From an uncultured Bacteroidales bacterium (lineage in GTDB: Bacteria; Bacteroidota; Bacteroidia; Bacteroidales; Paludibacteraceae), in the NCBI GenBank assembly GCA_900316995.1, contig ONEZ01000025.1:1-52773 (forward strand): a DNA stretch of 52,773 nt. The letters are read 5' to 3'. A program made the position numbers and the translations under genes. The notes below the pieces were generated by a model that saw only the letters and a program-made list of their open reading frames with translations, was not told where the DNA came from and did not search any database. Shown here in pieces: positions 24,816-33,415 of this stretch; the first letter of the stretch is position 1; each line of letters opens with the position of its first letter.

Positions 24816-26381
24816 GTGGCATCGCAAGAGGCGCTGCTAAAGGAGTATCTGAGCCGTGAAAAGGGCTTGGACGTGAAACGTATATATGGTGTGCGCATAC
24901 TGCGCCGCTCCATAGACGCACGCTCCCATACTGTGCTGGTGAACCTCAGGGTGCGCGTCTTTGTGGACGAGCAGCCTGCCATGCCTGAGCTTTTGGTCAC
25001 AAACTACCACGATGTTTCAGCTGCCAAGCAGGTGGTGGTAGTAGGTGCTGGGCCTGGCGGACTCTTTGCCGCTCTCAGACTCATTGAACTCGGATTGAAG
25101 CCGGTGGTGCTTGAGCGAGGTAAGAATGTGAGTGACCGCAAGCGTGACATAGCGCTTATATCGCGTAACGCCACTGTTGACCCTGAGTCAAACTACAGTT
25201 TTGGCGAGGGAGGCGCAGGTGCGTTCTCTGACGGCAAACTCTTTACTCGCAGCAAGAAGAAGGGCAACACAGACCGCATACTCTCTATCTTCTGCACGCA
25301 TGGCGCTAATCCAAACATACTTGTAGATGTACATCCGCACATAGGCACTGATAAACTGCCTGTGGTTATTAAGAATATGCGTGAGCGCATACTCAGTTGC
25401 GGAGGTGAAGTACATTTTCAGACCCGTGTTGATGACCTTATCATTAAAAATGGTGAGGTTTGCGGAGTGGTTACAGGGGACGGACGTGAGTTCCTTGGCC
25501 CGGTGATACTTGCCACAGGCCATTCAGCACGTGACGTATATAAAATGCTCCACAGGAAAAATGTGGCTATTGAGGCTAAAGGCATCGCCGTGGGCGTGCG
25601 CCTTGAGCATCCTCAGACTCTTATTGACCAGATGCAGTACCATAGCCGTACAGGACGTGGTGATTATCTGCCGCCAGCAGAGTACAACTTTGTGACTCAG
25701 GTTGACGGACGTGGGGTATATTCATTCTGCATGTGCCCAGGAGGTTTTGTTGTGCCGGCTGCCAGCGGTCCTGAACAGGTTGTGGTGAACGGAATGTCGC
25801 CCTCTAACCGTGGCTCCAAGTGGGCTAACTCTGGCATGGTGGTTGAGATTCACCCTGAAGATTTGGCTGGTCAAGATTTGCAAATGGCTGAGTATAGCAG
25901 GGTAGAGGCATCGGAGAGTGAAGAGGAGAAGAAACTATTCTCTGTGATGCACTTCCAGGAGGCTATAGAGCGCATGGCCTACATAAACGGCGGCAGAACT
26001 CAGATCGCCCCCGCACAGCGCATGACAGACTTTGTGAACCGTAAAATTTCATTTGACCTGCCAGATACATCATACGTGCCTGGCATAATATCCACACCGC
26101 TCCATTTTCTACTGCCAGCCGGTGTGTCAAAACGCTTGCAGCAAGGATTCCTATCCTTTGGCAAGTGGTCTCACGCATTCCTGACCCGTGAGGCAACCCT
26201 TATAGGCGTGGAAACCCGCACATCATCACCAATCCGCATTGTGCGAGACAAGGACACCCTTCAGCATATACAAATCAAAGGCCTCTACCCATGCGGAGAG
26301 GGCGCAGGTTACGCTGGAGGCATAGTATCCGCCGCCATTGATGGCGAACGCTGCGCAGAAGCCGTAGCGGCAGAATGCTGA
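24771..26381 (+). CDS. FAD-dependent dehydrogenase (uncharacterised), N-terminus from a repeat
   Basis: A 536-residue flavoprotein of the large Bacteroidetes FAD/NAD-binding family of unknown substrate. VVVVGAGPGGLFAALRLIE near 85-103 is the dinucleotide fold; GGAGAFSDGKL near 150, ATGHSARD, GEGAGYAGGIVSAA near the end complete the family pattern. Relatives start with a short strand (MIxELQLRV.P) before KVASQEALLKEYLSREKGLD; here that stretch is replaced by sequence encoded by the REP half element (MLSVVQRSEASHN). Translation presumably begins at the ATG in the repeat (24771); a GTG lies at 24747. Confidence 0.85.
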   Translation: MLSVVQRSEASHNPKVASQEALLKEYLSREKGLDVKRIYGVRILRRSIDARSHTVLVNLRVRVFVDEQPAMPELLVTNYHDVSAAKQVVVVGAGPGGLFAALRLIELGLKPVVLERGKNVSDRKRDIALISRNATVDPESNYSFGEGGAGAFSDGKLFTRSKKKGNTDRILSIFCTHGANPNILVDVHPHIGTDKLPVVIKNMRERILSCGGEVHFQTRVDDLIIKNGEVCGVVTGDGREFLGPVILATGHSARDVYKMLHRKNVAIEAKGIAVGVRLEHPQTLIDQMQYHSRTGRGDYLPPAEYNFVTQVDGRGVYSFCMCPGGFVVPAASGPEQVVVNGMSPSNRGSKWANSGMVVEIHPEDLAGQDLQMAEYSRVEASESEEEKKLFSVMHFQEAIERMAYINGGRTQIAPAQRMTDFVNRKISFDLPDTSYVPGIISTPLHFLLPAGVSKRLQQGFLSFGKWSHAFLTREATLIGVETRTSSPIRIVRDKDTLQHIQIKGLYPCGEGAGYAGGIVSAAIDGERCAEAVAAEC

Positions 26382-26426
26382 TGCTAAAATAATTGATGGT
26401 ATCTATTCAGAATTTGTAAAAAAATG

Positions 26427-26467
26427 TTATGTTTATTACGTTAAAAACATAAAATTTCATATCTTTG
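26427..26467 (+). promoter_or_regulatory. operator and promoter of the AbiE-like pair
   Basis: TTATGTTT (26427-26434) and AAACATAA (26445-26452) form an inverted repeat eight bases before TATCTTTG (26460-26467). Consistent with autorepression by the AbiEi antitoxin. Confidence 0.6.
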
Positions 26468-26489
26468 CACTGAAATGTTATTTTGAATC

Positions 26490-27209
26490 ATGGTTATTGC
26501 AAAGGACATACGTAGAGTGTTGGACGGGACGGCTCCAAGGGTTGTGCTGACTACATCTGATTTTGGTATTCCTACAGAATATCAACCGGCATTGGTTGTG
26601 GCTCTTAACCGTATGGTGGCATCGGGTAAGTTGGAAAGAATGGGTAAGGGGAAATACTACAAGCCTAAAAATTCAGTTTTCGGCAGTGTGCCGCCAGATA
26701 CGTCCGAGTTAATTAAAGATTTCCTCCAAAAGAATAATAGTGTGGTTGGTTATGTTACTGGTGTTAACGCTTTTTCAAAGTTAGGTCTTACTACACAAAT
26801 ATCCTCAACTATTACTATCGGTACTAATAAGTACCGTAGCCCGATGATGCGTGGAAATATTAAAATTGTTTTTTTGCTGCAGCCAAACAAAATTCGCAAG
26901 CAGGATGTTGAATTGTATATAATTTTAGATGCTCTAAGGCTTATAAGAGAGATTCCTGGAACTACACCTAATAATTGTGTTGATATTATTATGAATATTA
27001 TAAAATCGCTTCCTCAAAAAAGTCAGAGCCGTTTGTCTAAGCTTGCAATTGCTTACACACCTTTTGTAAGGGCTTTGCTTGGCGCTATATATGAAAAACT
27101 TTTGTTGCCTTGCGATATGCTTAAAAAGTCATTAAATGGTACGACAAATTACTTTCTTCCTATATCTGAGGAAGTGTTGCCGACAAAACGTAATTGGAGA
27201 ATTATATGA
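26490..27209 (+). CDS. AbiEi-like antitoxin (DUF6088 type)
   Basis: Antitoxin and transcriptional repressor of a type IV toxin-antitoxin pair. 239 residues: N-terminal winged-helix (LVVALNRMVASGKLERMGKGKYYKPK, residues about 29-54), then a region VVGYVTGVNAFSKLGLTTQI typical of this family and a helical C-terminal domain. It overlaps the toxin gene by four bases (ATGA, 27206-27209). Inverted repeat at the promoter. Intact. Confidence 0.8.
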   Translation: MVIAKDIRRVLDGTAPRVVLTTSDFGIPTEYQPALVVALNRMVASGKLERMGKGKYYKPKNSVFGSVPPDTSELIKDFLQKNNSVVGYVTGVNAFSKLGLTTQISSTITIGTNKYRSPMMRGNIKIVFLLQPNKIRKQDVELYIILDALRLIREIPGTTPNNCVDIIMNIIKSLPQKSQSRLSKLAIAYTPFVRALLGAIYEKLLLPCDMLKKSLNGTTNYFLPISEEVLPTKRNWRII

Positions 27210-28186
27210 ACTTACATGAAAATAAGGATCTTTTTGAGGCTGCTATTAGTGCTGCGTCAAAATCCGTAGAAGACGGTGGCATTGGGATTCATGCTATTTT
27301 TATTGAAAAAGATTATTGGATATGCCGCGCGTTATCTCAGTTGGTGGATGGAGATACATCTGGACGAATAGTTTTTAAGGGTGGAACAAGCCTTACTAAG
27401 GCGTATGGCATAGGTTATCGATTCTCTGAAGATATTGATATCGCTGTGCTTGATGTGGAGTCTCTCAGTGGAAATCAATTGAAGGCTCTTATTCGTAAAA
27501 CTGCTCACTTAATGACGCAAGGTCTTGATGAAGTGCAAAAGCCATCAACTAGTAAAGGCTCCCATTATTACAAGGCTTATTATAAGTATCCTCAGGTGGT
27601 TGGTGGTACAGTGGGGGCTGTTAGCTCTGGAGAACTACTAGTGGAAATAAACAGTTTCGCAAATCCATATCCTTATCAGAAGTGTAGGATTGAAAGTTTT
27701 CTAACTGCTTTTTTAAGGCAACGTAATAGGGATGATTTGATAGAAGTCTATAATATGCAGCCATTTGAACTAAATGTGCTTGATAAGATGCGTACACTGA
27801 CAGAAAAATTGGTGTCGCTGATAAGATGCTCTCTTGCGAATGACTATTTGACTGAAATGTCTGCCAAAATTCGCCATTTTTACGATTTGACCCATTTGTG
27901 TAATGATGCAGAATGTTATGATTATATACAATCCGAACATTTTTGCAATGATTTCACTGCGTTGCTTGCTCACGACCGTCAGTTGTTTGACAGGCCTGCT
28001 GGTTGGCGGGACAGTCCTATCAGTGCATCTCCCTTGTTTGTAGATGTTCATAGTGTATGGCAGAAACTTCAACCTGTTTATATGCGTGAATTGCCACAAC
28101 TTGCTTATAAGTCAGTACCTACGCCAGAATATGTTGAACATACTATGGAGAAACTGCTTGCGCGTATTTCAGAGATTGTAGAATGA
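27206..28186 (+). CDS. AbiEii-type nucleotidyltransferase toxin
   Basis: Toxin of the pair, a DNA polymerase beta-like nucleotidyltransferase. The ATG at 27206 overlaps the antitoxin stop; a TTG 12 bp upstream is less likely. 326 residues. Signature: EKDYWICRAL, FKGGTSLTKAYG near 54-65, and FSEDIDIAV near 71-79 (GGTS-x(n)-S-x-D-x-D active site). Family members add nucleotides to tRNA or proteins and stop growth during phage attack or loss of the locus. Full length. Confidence 0.85.
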   Translation: MNLHENKDLFEAAISAASKSVEDGGIGIHAIFIEKDYWICRALSQLVDGDTSGRIVFKGGTSLTKAYGIGYRFSEDIDIAVLDVESLSGNQLKALIRKTAHLMTQGLDEVQKPSTSKGSHYYKAYYKYPQVVGGTVGAVSSGELLVEINSFANPYPYQKCRIESFLTAFLRQRNRDDLIEVYNMQPFELNVLDKMRTLTEKLVSLIRCSLANDYLTEMSAKIRHFYDLTHLCNDAECYDYIQSEHFCNDFTALLAHDRQLFDRPAGWRDSPISASPLFVDVHSVWQKLQPVYMRELPQLAYKSVPTPEYVEHTMEKLLARISEIVE

Positions 28187-28201
28187 TGCCTTTTTTAATG
28201 T

Positions 28202-28282
28202 TTAGTTATGCTCCCAATAATAAATCAGCATTTCATCAATATCTTCCATGGTGTATGGCTTTATGGAATCCGCTTGTGTCAT
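28202..28282 (-). CDS. small ORF, possibly a truncated antitoxin start
   Basis: 26 codons (MTQADSIKPYTMEDIDEML, then IYYWEHN), with a minus-strand TAATTTTG about 35 bp upstream. The IKPYTMEDIDEM stretch resembles the N-terminus of small Bacteroidales proteins encoded with toxins. Too short to be sure. Confidence 0.35.
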   Translation of the reverse strand: MTQADSIKPYTMEDIDEMLIYYWEHN

Positions 28283-28407
28283 ACCGTTTGTAGTTTTATG
28301 ATTATGCTACAAAATTATAATTTTGATTTGGATTTTATGTAAAGAGAATCAGTTTAACCTCCTCAAATGTGTCAACCTTTTTTAGTGAAGGTCAACTATG
28401 ATGTTGT

Positions 28408-29442
28408 TTAATACGTGAACCCAAACAGCCAGAGTGGTATGCGATTGCCGTAACCTATCTCTGTGTCATCAATTGCCAGGAAACTGTCATTTACATCTGC
28501 TATCTGGTCAAATGATTTGTTTTTTCCTCCCACCTCAAACAGATATTTTTCATCTATAAGAAAGTCTCATTTGGGAGGATACGTGATGTTACGCTTAACT
28601 GTCAACTGGCTGTTGAAGAATGTCTCCCTCTCGTTACCTTTATCAACTAATGTACACAGTACATGCATAAGATTGGTGTTCCCTAAAAATATTTTATCTG
28701 GTTTATGTAGCTGTTTGTAGTTTTTAGTTTTTGATGTAAGCAGTGACAGAATTTGAGCTTTGTCAAGTGAGTATAGCATTCGTAACCCTAAGTCATTGTT
28801 TGTGGATAGATTCTTCCATAATTCAGACATATTAGGCTCAAATGGAACATTCTTGCTGATAATCATTAATAGCTTTTTTACTTTCTGTATTGTCTCAAAT
28901 GACATTTTTTCTACGGCAGGGAGATCGCTGTCTATAACCACTGAGACTGATTCTCTAAGGCGTGCGTTAAAATCTTCTCCGGCTTCCATATAGAAAGGGT
29001 AGTATCCATGTTTAAGATAGGCTTCAAAATATGTTGCCACCTTAAACTGCTTTGTAATATTCATTGCTATCTGAACATGGTTCTGTAACAGCTCTGTAAG
29101 TGTAACTGCTTCAAATTCTCCCATCCCCTCAAATATTATAAACTCACGAAATGACATTCCGTAAAGTGTGTATGTCGTCTGCCTACGAGACAAATCCACC
29201 TTGGCATTATCCATTTTTAGCAGAAAACTGCTTGTATAGATAATGCTCATATCGGGGTAGCTGTCATAGATGTTCTTTAATGTCTTTGACCAATTCTCAT
29301 AGCGGTGTACTTCATCAAGATACAGGCGCATGATACCGTGCCTGTCTGCCCAGTCAACAAGTTCAAGAAGAGAATGGTCAGCAAACCATAAATCATCAAG
29401 TGATGCGTATAGTGTTTTGTATTTTAAAATGCAAAAATTCAT
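28408..29442 (-). pseudogene. DUF4143-type ATPase, truncated and with in-frame TGA
   Basis: Remnant of an AAA-like ATPase of the family common in Bacteroidetes. Present: FLDEVH-like Walker B (LYLDEVHRYENWSKTLKNIY), DLSRR, YGMSFREFI and a long C-terminal domain. The N-terminal Walker A region (about 50-60 residues) is absent before 29442. At 28567-28569 a TGA stands where relatives have Gly (YPPK-stop-DFLIDEKYLFEVGG); after it the same frame runs 52 more codons to a normal end (WLFGFTY) at 28408. One nonsense change plus loss of the 5' end. Confidence 0.85.
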
Positions 29443-29446
29443 CTTG

Positions 29447-29470
29447 TTTTTACATTTTGAAATGTAAAAA
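29447..29470. promoter_or_regulatory. inverted repeat upstream of the ATPase remnant
   Basis: TTTTTACATTT and AAATGTAAAAA (11 bp perfect, 2-base centre). Half-site AATGTAA also occurs upstream of the arginine decarboxylase, in the other relative orientation. Confidence 0.5.
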
Positions 29471-29543
29471 TTTTACATGGGTAATATAAAGGCAGAAAGT
29501 CCGGAATTCATTATTTTTGTATCGTACTTTAATAATTGGCATT

Positions 29544-29990
29544 ATGGACGAGAATAGATATTGTTACAAGTATCCGCATCCGGCGGTGACGGCTGACTGC
29601 ATTCTTATTGGAAAGGAGAATGGCAGGCTGCATGTGCTTTTAATTCAGCGTGGTGGAGAGCCTTTCAAGGGGCATTGGGCGTTCCCTGGCGGTTTTGTGG
29701 AGATTGACGAGTCTTGTGAGGACGGGGCTGTGCGTGAACTGGAGGAGGAGACTGGTCTTACAGGCATTAGTGTGGAGCAGTTCCATACATACAGCACCCC
29801 TGGGCGTGACCCAAGGGAGCGTATAATTACGGTGTCATACTGTGCTTTAGTTGACGGTCTGCCTGCTGTGAAGGGCTGCGACGATGCTGCGGCCGCCAAG
29901 TGGTTTCCACTTGAGGATGTTCCGCATCCGCTTGCATTTGACCATGATGATATGCTGCGTGATGCGCTGAGATTCCTCAATTTAGCATAA
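29544..29990 (+). CDS. Nudix hydrolase
   Basis: Hydrolyses nucleoside diphosphate-linked substrates or similar; exact substrate unknown. The ATG at 29544 gives 148 residues; an upstream TTG at 29517 is less likely. The Nudix box (residues 47-70) reads GGFVEID-E-x7-REL-EEE-TGL, complete. The opening (YKYPHPAVTADCILIGKENG) matches the subgroup annotated as ADP-ribose or sugar-linked Nudix proteins. The end is convergent with the nitroreductase and overlaps it by nine bases. Confidence 0.9.
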   Translation: MDENRYCYKYPHPAVTADCILIGKENGRLHVLLIQRGGEPFKGHWAFPGGFVEIDESCEDGAVRELEEETGLTGISVEQFHTYSTPGRDPRERIITVSYCALVDGLPAVKGCDDAAAAKWFPLEDVPHPLAFDHDDMLRDALRFLNLA

Positions 29991-30479
29991 TATCTGGCTG
30001 ATATCCTTGCGTTTCTTGGCTACAGGCGCCAAAGCCGCATATCCTATTGGTATTATTACGGCAGGTTCTTCTGAACTTGGAGTGGGGAAGAGCTGCCTGT
30101 ATTTTTCCACATCAAAATTACATACCCAGCATGTGTCAAGCCCCTGCTCTGTGGCGGCAAGGCAAAGATGCTCCACGGCTATGGCTATATCTATGTTTCC
30201 ATGCGCTTTGCCGTCTGCACGAACCCACTCCTCATTATGCAGAATAGATGCCACTATATACATAGGAGCTGTGTTGAACCACTCTCTGCTATAGCACTGC
30301 TGAAGTTTCTGTTTGTCCTCTTCACTACGCACGATGCGGAATTTCCAAGGCTGTTTGTTTACTGCTGATGGCGCAAATCTGACGCACTCCATTATATAGT
30401 CTAATTTCTCTTGCTCCACAGGCTCGCTTTGATAGCCGCGACAGCTGTATCTCTCTTTTACAAGTTCTAAAAAATTCAT
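29982..30479 (-). CDS. nitroreductase family protein
   Basis: Small FMN-dependent NAD(P)H oxidoreductase, 165 residues, full length for this Bacteroidales group. FMN-binding RYSCRGYQSEP near residues 10-20, FAPSAVNKQPWKF near 35-47, and the closing GYAALAPVAKKRKDI. The physiological substrate is unknown. Tail-to-tail with the Nudix gene. Confidence 0.9.
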   Translation of the reverse strand: MNFLELVKERYSCRGYQSEPVEQEKLDYIMECVRFAPSAVNKQPWKFRIVRSEEDKQKLQQCYSREWFNTAPMYIVASILHNEEWVRADGKAHGNIDIAIAVEHLCLAATEQGLDTCWVCNFDVEKYRQLFPTPSSEEPAVIIPIGYAALAPVAKKRKDISQILC

Positions 30480-30622
30480 ATCGCATTATTTTGTGATACT
30501 TGACGGGCTTTTATGGAAGTCAAATATCTATTTCTGGTTGTAAAGATAGTGAATTATTTATAAAACTTTGATTAAATCCTTGATTTTTGCGGTGTTTTGT
30601 ATATGTGTATTGTTATTTTATA

Positions 30623-30844
30623 TAAATTTGCACCGTTAATACAAATGTAAGTGAGTTACATTGTGAAAAATTTGGCAATGTAAGTGAATTACATTTGGAG
30701 TATTATGGAGCAAGGCGACAAGCACACTTCTGTGTGCCGTGCGAAGCACGAAAGGAGGCGAAGCCTCATAAAACAAGGAGATTTTTCATAAAATTCTTCT
30801 TGCTTGTTGTAGAATGTAAACGATTATCATAAAGAATTTTATGA
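30623..30844 (+). promoter_or_regulatory. complex leader of arginine decarboxylase
   Basis: In order: -7 element TAAATTTG (30623-30630, TTTG 23 bp upstream); two palindromes AATGTAA-n5-TTACATT at 30644-30662 and 30677-30695, exactly 33 bp apart; a leader ORF (30705-30791); three consecutive perfect hairpins, GCACAC-TTCT-GTGTGC (30722-30737), CGTGC-GAA-GCACG (30738-30750) and GAGGC-GAA-GCCTC (30755-30767); and a 13-bp inverted repeat, TCATAAAATTCTT (30786-30798) with AAGAATTTTATGA (30832-30844). The latter contains the leader stop in its left arm and the decarboxylase ATG in its right arm. Confidence 0.65.
30705..30791 (+). CDS. possible leader peptide, Arg-rich
   Basis: 28 codons, MEQGDKHTSVCRAKHERRRS then LIKQGDFS, preceded by GGAG four bases before the ATG. 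Five Arg and four Lys; Arg codons cluster as AGG AGG CGA over the third hairpin. The stop lies within the left arm of the inverted repeat that can hide the decarboxylase start. Similar Arg-rich stretches may exist in unrelated Bacteroidales repeats, so coding is not certain. Confidence 0.4.
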   Translation: MEQGDKHTSVCRAKHERRRSLIKQGDFS

Positions 30845-32235
30845 AGAACAAATACATTGATTTGATTGAACAGACCGCTGATTTTCCTACAGAGGAATTT
30901 AAGGTAGTGGATAATGAGTTGTATTTCAATGATATACCGCTTATGGATATTATTGAACAGTATGGAACACCCCTTAGAATTACCTATTTGCCACGCATCG
31001 CCAGCCAGATACAGAAGGCAAGACGTATGTTTAACGTAGCAATGGCTAAGGTTGATTACAATGCAGACTACCACTACTGCTATTGTACCAAAAGCTCCCA
31101 TTTCTCATTTGTTATGGAAGAGGCGCTCAAAAATGGCGTGAACGTTGAGACTTCGTCGGCTTTTGATATAAATTTAATAGAAAGTTTGTATGAATCCGGT
31201 GCGTTCAAAAAAGATAATTTCATTATATGTAACGGATTCAAACGCCCTCAGTATATTGAAAATATGCAACGTCTTATCAATGACGGATTTGAAAACCTGG
31301 TTGCAATTCTTGATAATAAATTTGAACTTGATTTGCTACTTAAGGGCATGGATAAGAAGTTTAAAGTGGGTATTAGAATAGCATCGGAGGAGGAACCTAA
31401 GTTTGATTTCTATACATCGCGTTTAGGTATAAGGTATAATGACATTCTTCCATACTATTATGAGAAGATTAAAGATAATCCGCACACGGAACTTAAAATG
31501 CTCCATTTCTTTATAAATACGGGTATTAAGGATACCGCTTACTATTGGAATGAGCTAAGCCGTGCGGTGGAATTGTATTGTGAACTGAAAAAGATTTGCC
31601 CTCAGCTTGATAGTCTTGACATAGGTGGCGGTTTCCCAATAGCCACACACCTTGATTATAATTATGACTATGAGTATATGGCTGAGGAGATTGTTGCTCT
31701 CATTAAGAGCATCTGCCAGCAGAACGGTGTGCCTGAACCAAATATTTTCACAGAGTTTGGCTCATTTACAGTGGGTGAGAGCGGCGCCATTCTCTATAGC
31801 ATTGTGAATCAGAAACAGCAAAATGACCGTGAGAGCTGGAACATGATAGACTCATCTTTCATCACTACGCTTCCGGATACTTGGGCTATAAACCAGCGAT
31901 ACATTCTTCTAGCAGTGAACAACTGGGACAAGGAGTATCAGCGTGTGCATCTGGGCGGCCTGACTTGTGACAGTGAGGATTTTTACAGCGCAGGCCATAA
32001 TAACGCCATATTCCTTCCTAAGATAGACCCCGATGCGGAGCAGCCGCAATACATTGGCTTGTTCCATACTGGTGCTTATCAGGAGTCTTTGGCTGGCTTT
32101 GGCGGTATTCAGCACTGCCTCATACCGTCACCAAAACATGTGGTGATAGACGTGGATGAGAATGGTGAGTACTACACCAAACTCTTTGCCAAGGAGCAGA
32201 GCTACAAGTCAATGCTAAAGATTTTGGGATACTGA
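30841..32235 (+). CDS. speA: arginine decarboxylase, PLP fold III (Bacteroidetes short form)
   Basis: Decarboxylates arginine to agmatine, the first step of putrescine synthesis; cytoplasmic PLP enzyme. 464 residues, shorter than E. coli-type SpeA (about 630) but matching the 460-residue Bacteroidetes group. PLP Lys in YHYCYCTKSSHFSFV near residues 76-90, LDIGGGFP near 258, EFGSFTVGES near 304, and the substrate-end motif GGLTCDSEDFY near 375. Agmatinase lies 1.2 kb downstream on the same strand. Strong leader structure upstream. I cannot exclude activity on a related diamine acid. Confidence 0.82.
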   Translation: MKNKYIDLIEQTADFPTEEFKVVDNELYFNDIPLMDIIEQYGTPLRITYLPRIASQIQKARRMFNVAMAKVDYNADYHYCYCTKSSHFSFVMEEALKNGVNVETSSAFDINLIESLYESGAFKKDNFIICNGFKRPQYIENMQRLINDGFENLVAILDNKFELDLLLKGMDKKFKVGIRIASEEEPKFDFYTSRLGIRYNDILPYYYEKIKDNPHTELKMLHFFINTGIKDTAYYWNELSRAVELYCELKKICPQLDSLDIGGGFPIATHLDYNYDYEYMAEEIVALIKSICQQNGVPEPNIFTEFGSFTVGESGAILYSIVNQKQQNDRESWNMIDSSFITTLPDTWAINQRYILLAVNNWDKEYQRVHLGGLTCDSEDFYSAGHNNAIFLPKIDPDAEQPQYIGLFHTGAYQESLAGFGGIQHCLIPSPKHVVIDVDENGEYYTKLFAKEQSYKSMLKILGY

Positions 32236-32354
32236 TTCAGTTGACAGTTGAGAATTGACAGTTGACAGTGGGCGTCATCCTGAGGGCGTAGCCCGAAGGA
32301 TCTCACATGCCGTGTGAGATGCTTCGTTTCGCGTATGCTTCACTCAGCATGACG
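32236..32354. repeat. complete REP-like hairpin with tail
   Basis: Minisatellite tail (CAGTTGA, CAATTCT-type units) followed by a near-perfect hairpin 32273-32354: CGTCATCCTGAG pairs with CTCAGCATGACG and GAAGGATCTCACA with TGTGAGATGCTTC. Ends 12 bp before the convergent esterase stop. Confidence 0.85.
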
Positions 32355-32366
32355 TGGGAATGTGGC

Positions 32367-33338
32367 TTATCTTAGCCTTTGTAGTTGTACTGGGTCTGTT
32401 GTGATTTGGGGTTTTACATCCTTTTCATAAAGACGCAGGGCGTTTATGTTCCAGAGCGGCTCCTTCACTTCCGGTTCAGAGTGTGTTACATCTTCACTGA
32501 AGTTATATTTGGGATTAACTACGTATTGGTTTATGAAATCCACAATGGCAGGTACGTTCTCTCTGAAACCAATAATGGCAACATCGTGGCCAAAATTTTT
32601 ATAGCGCATTATTTTATGACGCCATCCGTTCTTGCTGAACTGTTTTGCAAGAGCGTTTGAGCCGTACATTCCTCTGCCAAAAATATCAATCTTGTTGTAT
32701 CTAACCAGTTTGTCTTTGGTGCCGTGAATGAAGAATGTGGGAGCAGGCTGGTTTTTGTATTTTATCTTTGCTCCGTGTATCTTAGCCACTGCTCCTGCAA
32801 ATGCAATAACACCGCCAAACTTGAAGCCTTCTGGCAGCCGTTTTGTATATTCATTCCCATTCTGTAGATAAAAATCTGTTTGTAGTGAAGTTATGGCACC
32901 TGCGCTTGAACCAGAAAGTATTATTTGTTTAGGGTTTATTTTCAGTTCCTTTGCTTTCCCGATGATAAAATTTGTGGCGTCAATTAAATCTTCAGTTGCT
33001 ATGTTTATGCTGTATTCCAGCCTGTTAAGCAAGTCAATCACCTTCCCCTCATAATTCTTTAGCCCAAGACGATAGTCAATAGCCACACACACTATACCAT
33101 TGTTGCAAAGTTGCTCAAAAACCACAACATCGCGCGGCTGACTCTTTGTCCCTGATTTGAATCCGCCGCCAAACAGGTATATGAAACACGGATGCTCACT
33201 CAGAGTGTCCTCTGGCATATATACATCCAGATATAGAGTGCTGTCACGCTCAGCGTAAGGGTAGGTTACTTTTTTTACAGCCCAGATATTCAGGCAGATG
33301 GCGCAAACAAAAATTAGAGTAGTGTAGAGTCTTTTCAT
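32367..33338 (-). CDS. exported alpha/beta-hydrolase (esterase)
   Basis: A 323-residue alpha/beta-hydrolase of the BD-FAE/esterase type. Signal peptide MKRLYTTLIFVCAICLNIWA; oxyanion region YLFGGGFKSG near 53-62 in place of HGGG; nucleophile GSSAGA (Ser near 144); acid/His end FIHGTKDKLV near 227 and FGHDVA near 268. Probably periplasmic, acting on acylated carbohydrates or small esters. It separates speA and speB on the opposite strand. Confidence 0.8.
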   Translation of the reverse strand: MKRLYTTLIFVCAICLNIWAVKKVTYPYAERDSTLYLDVYMPEDTLSEHPCFIYLFGGGFKSGTKSQPRDVVVFEQLCNNGIVCVAIDYRLGLKNYEGKVIDLLNRLEYSINIATEDLIDATNFIIGKAKELKINPKQIILSGSSAGAITSLQTDFYLQNGNEYTKRLPEGFKFGGVIAFAGAVAKIHGAKIKYKNQPAPTFFIHGTKDKLVRYNKIDIFGRGMYGSNALAKQFSKNGWRHKIMRYKNFGHDVAIIGFRENVPAIVDFINQYVVNPKYNFSEDVTHSEPEVKEPLWNINALRLYEKDVKPQITTDPVQLQRLR

Positions 33339-33415
33339 CTTTGAAGGTGTTTTGTCATAAATTATTGCTACAAATTTACATATTTTTCATAACTTCGCAA
33401 TGTAAAAAAATAACT

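Noticed and set aside
29447-29470. Shared regulator for the ATPase remnant and speA based on AATGTAA
   Set aside because: Half-sites are in opposite relative orientation and the spacing differs, so a common binding protein is not supported.
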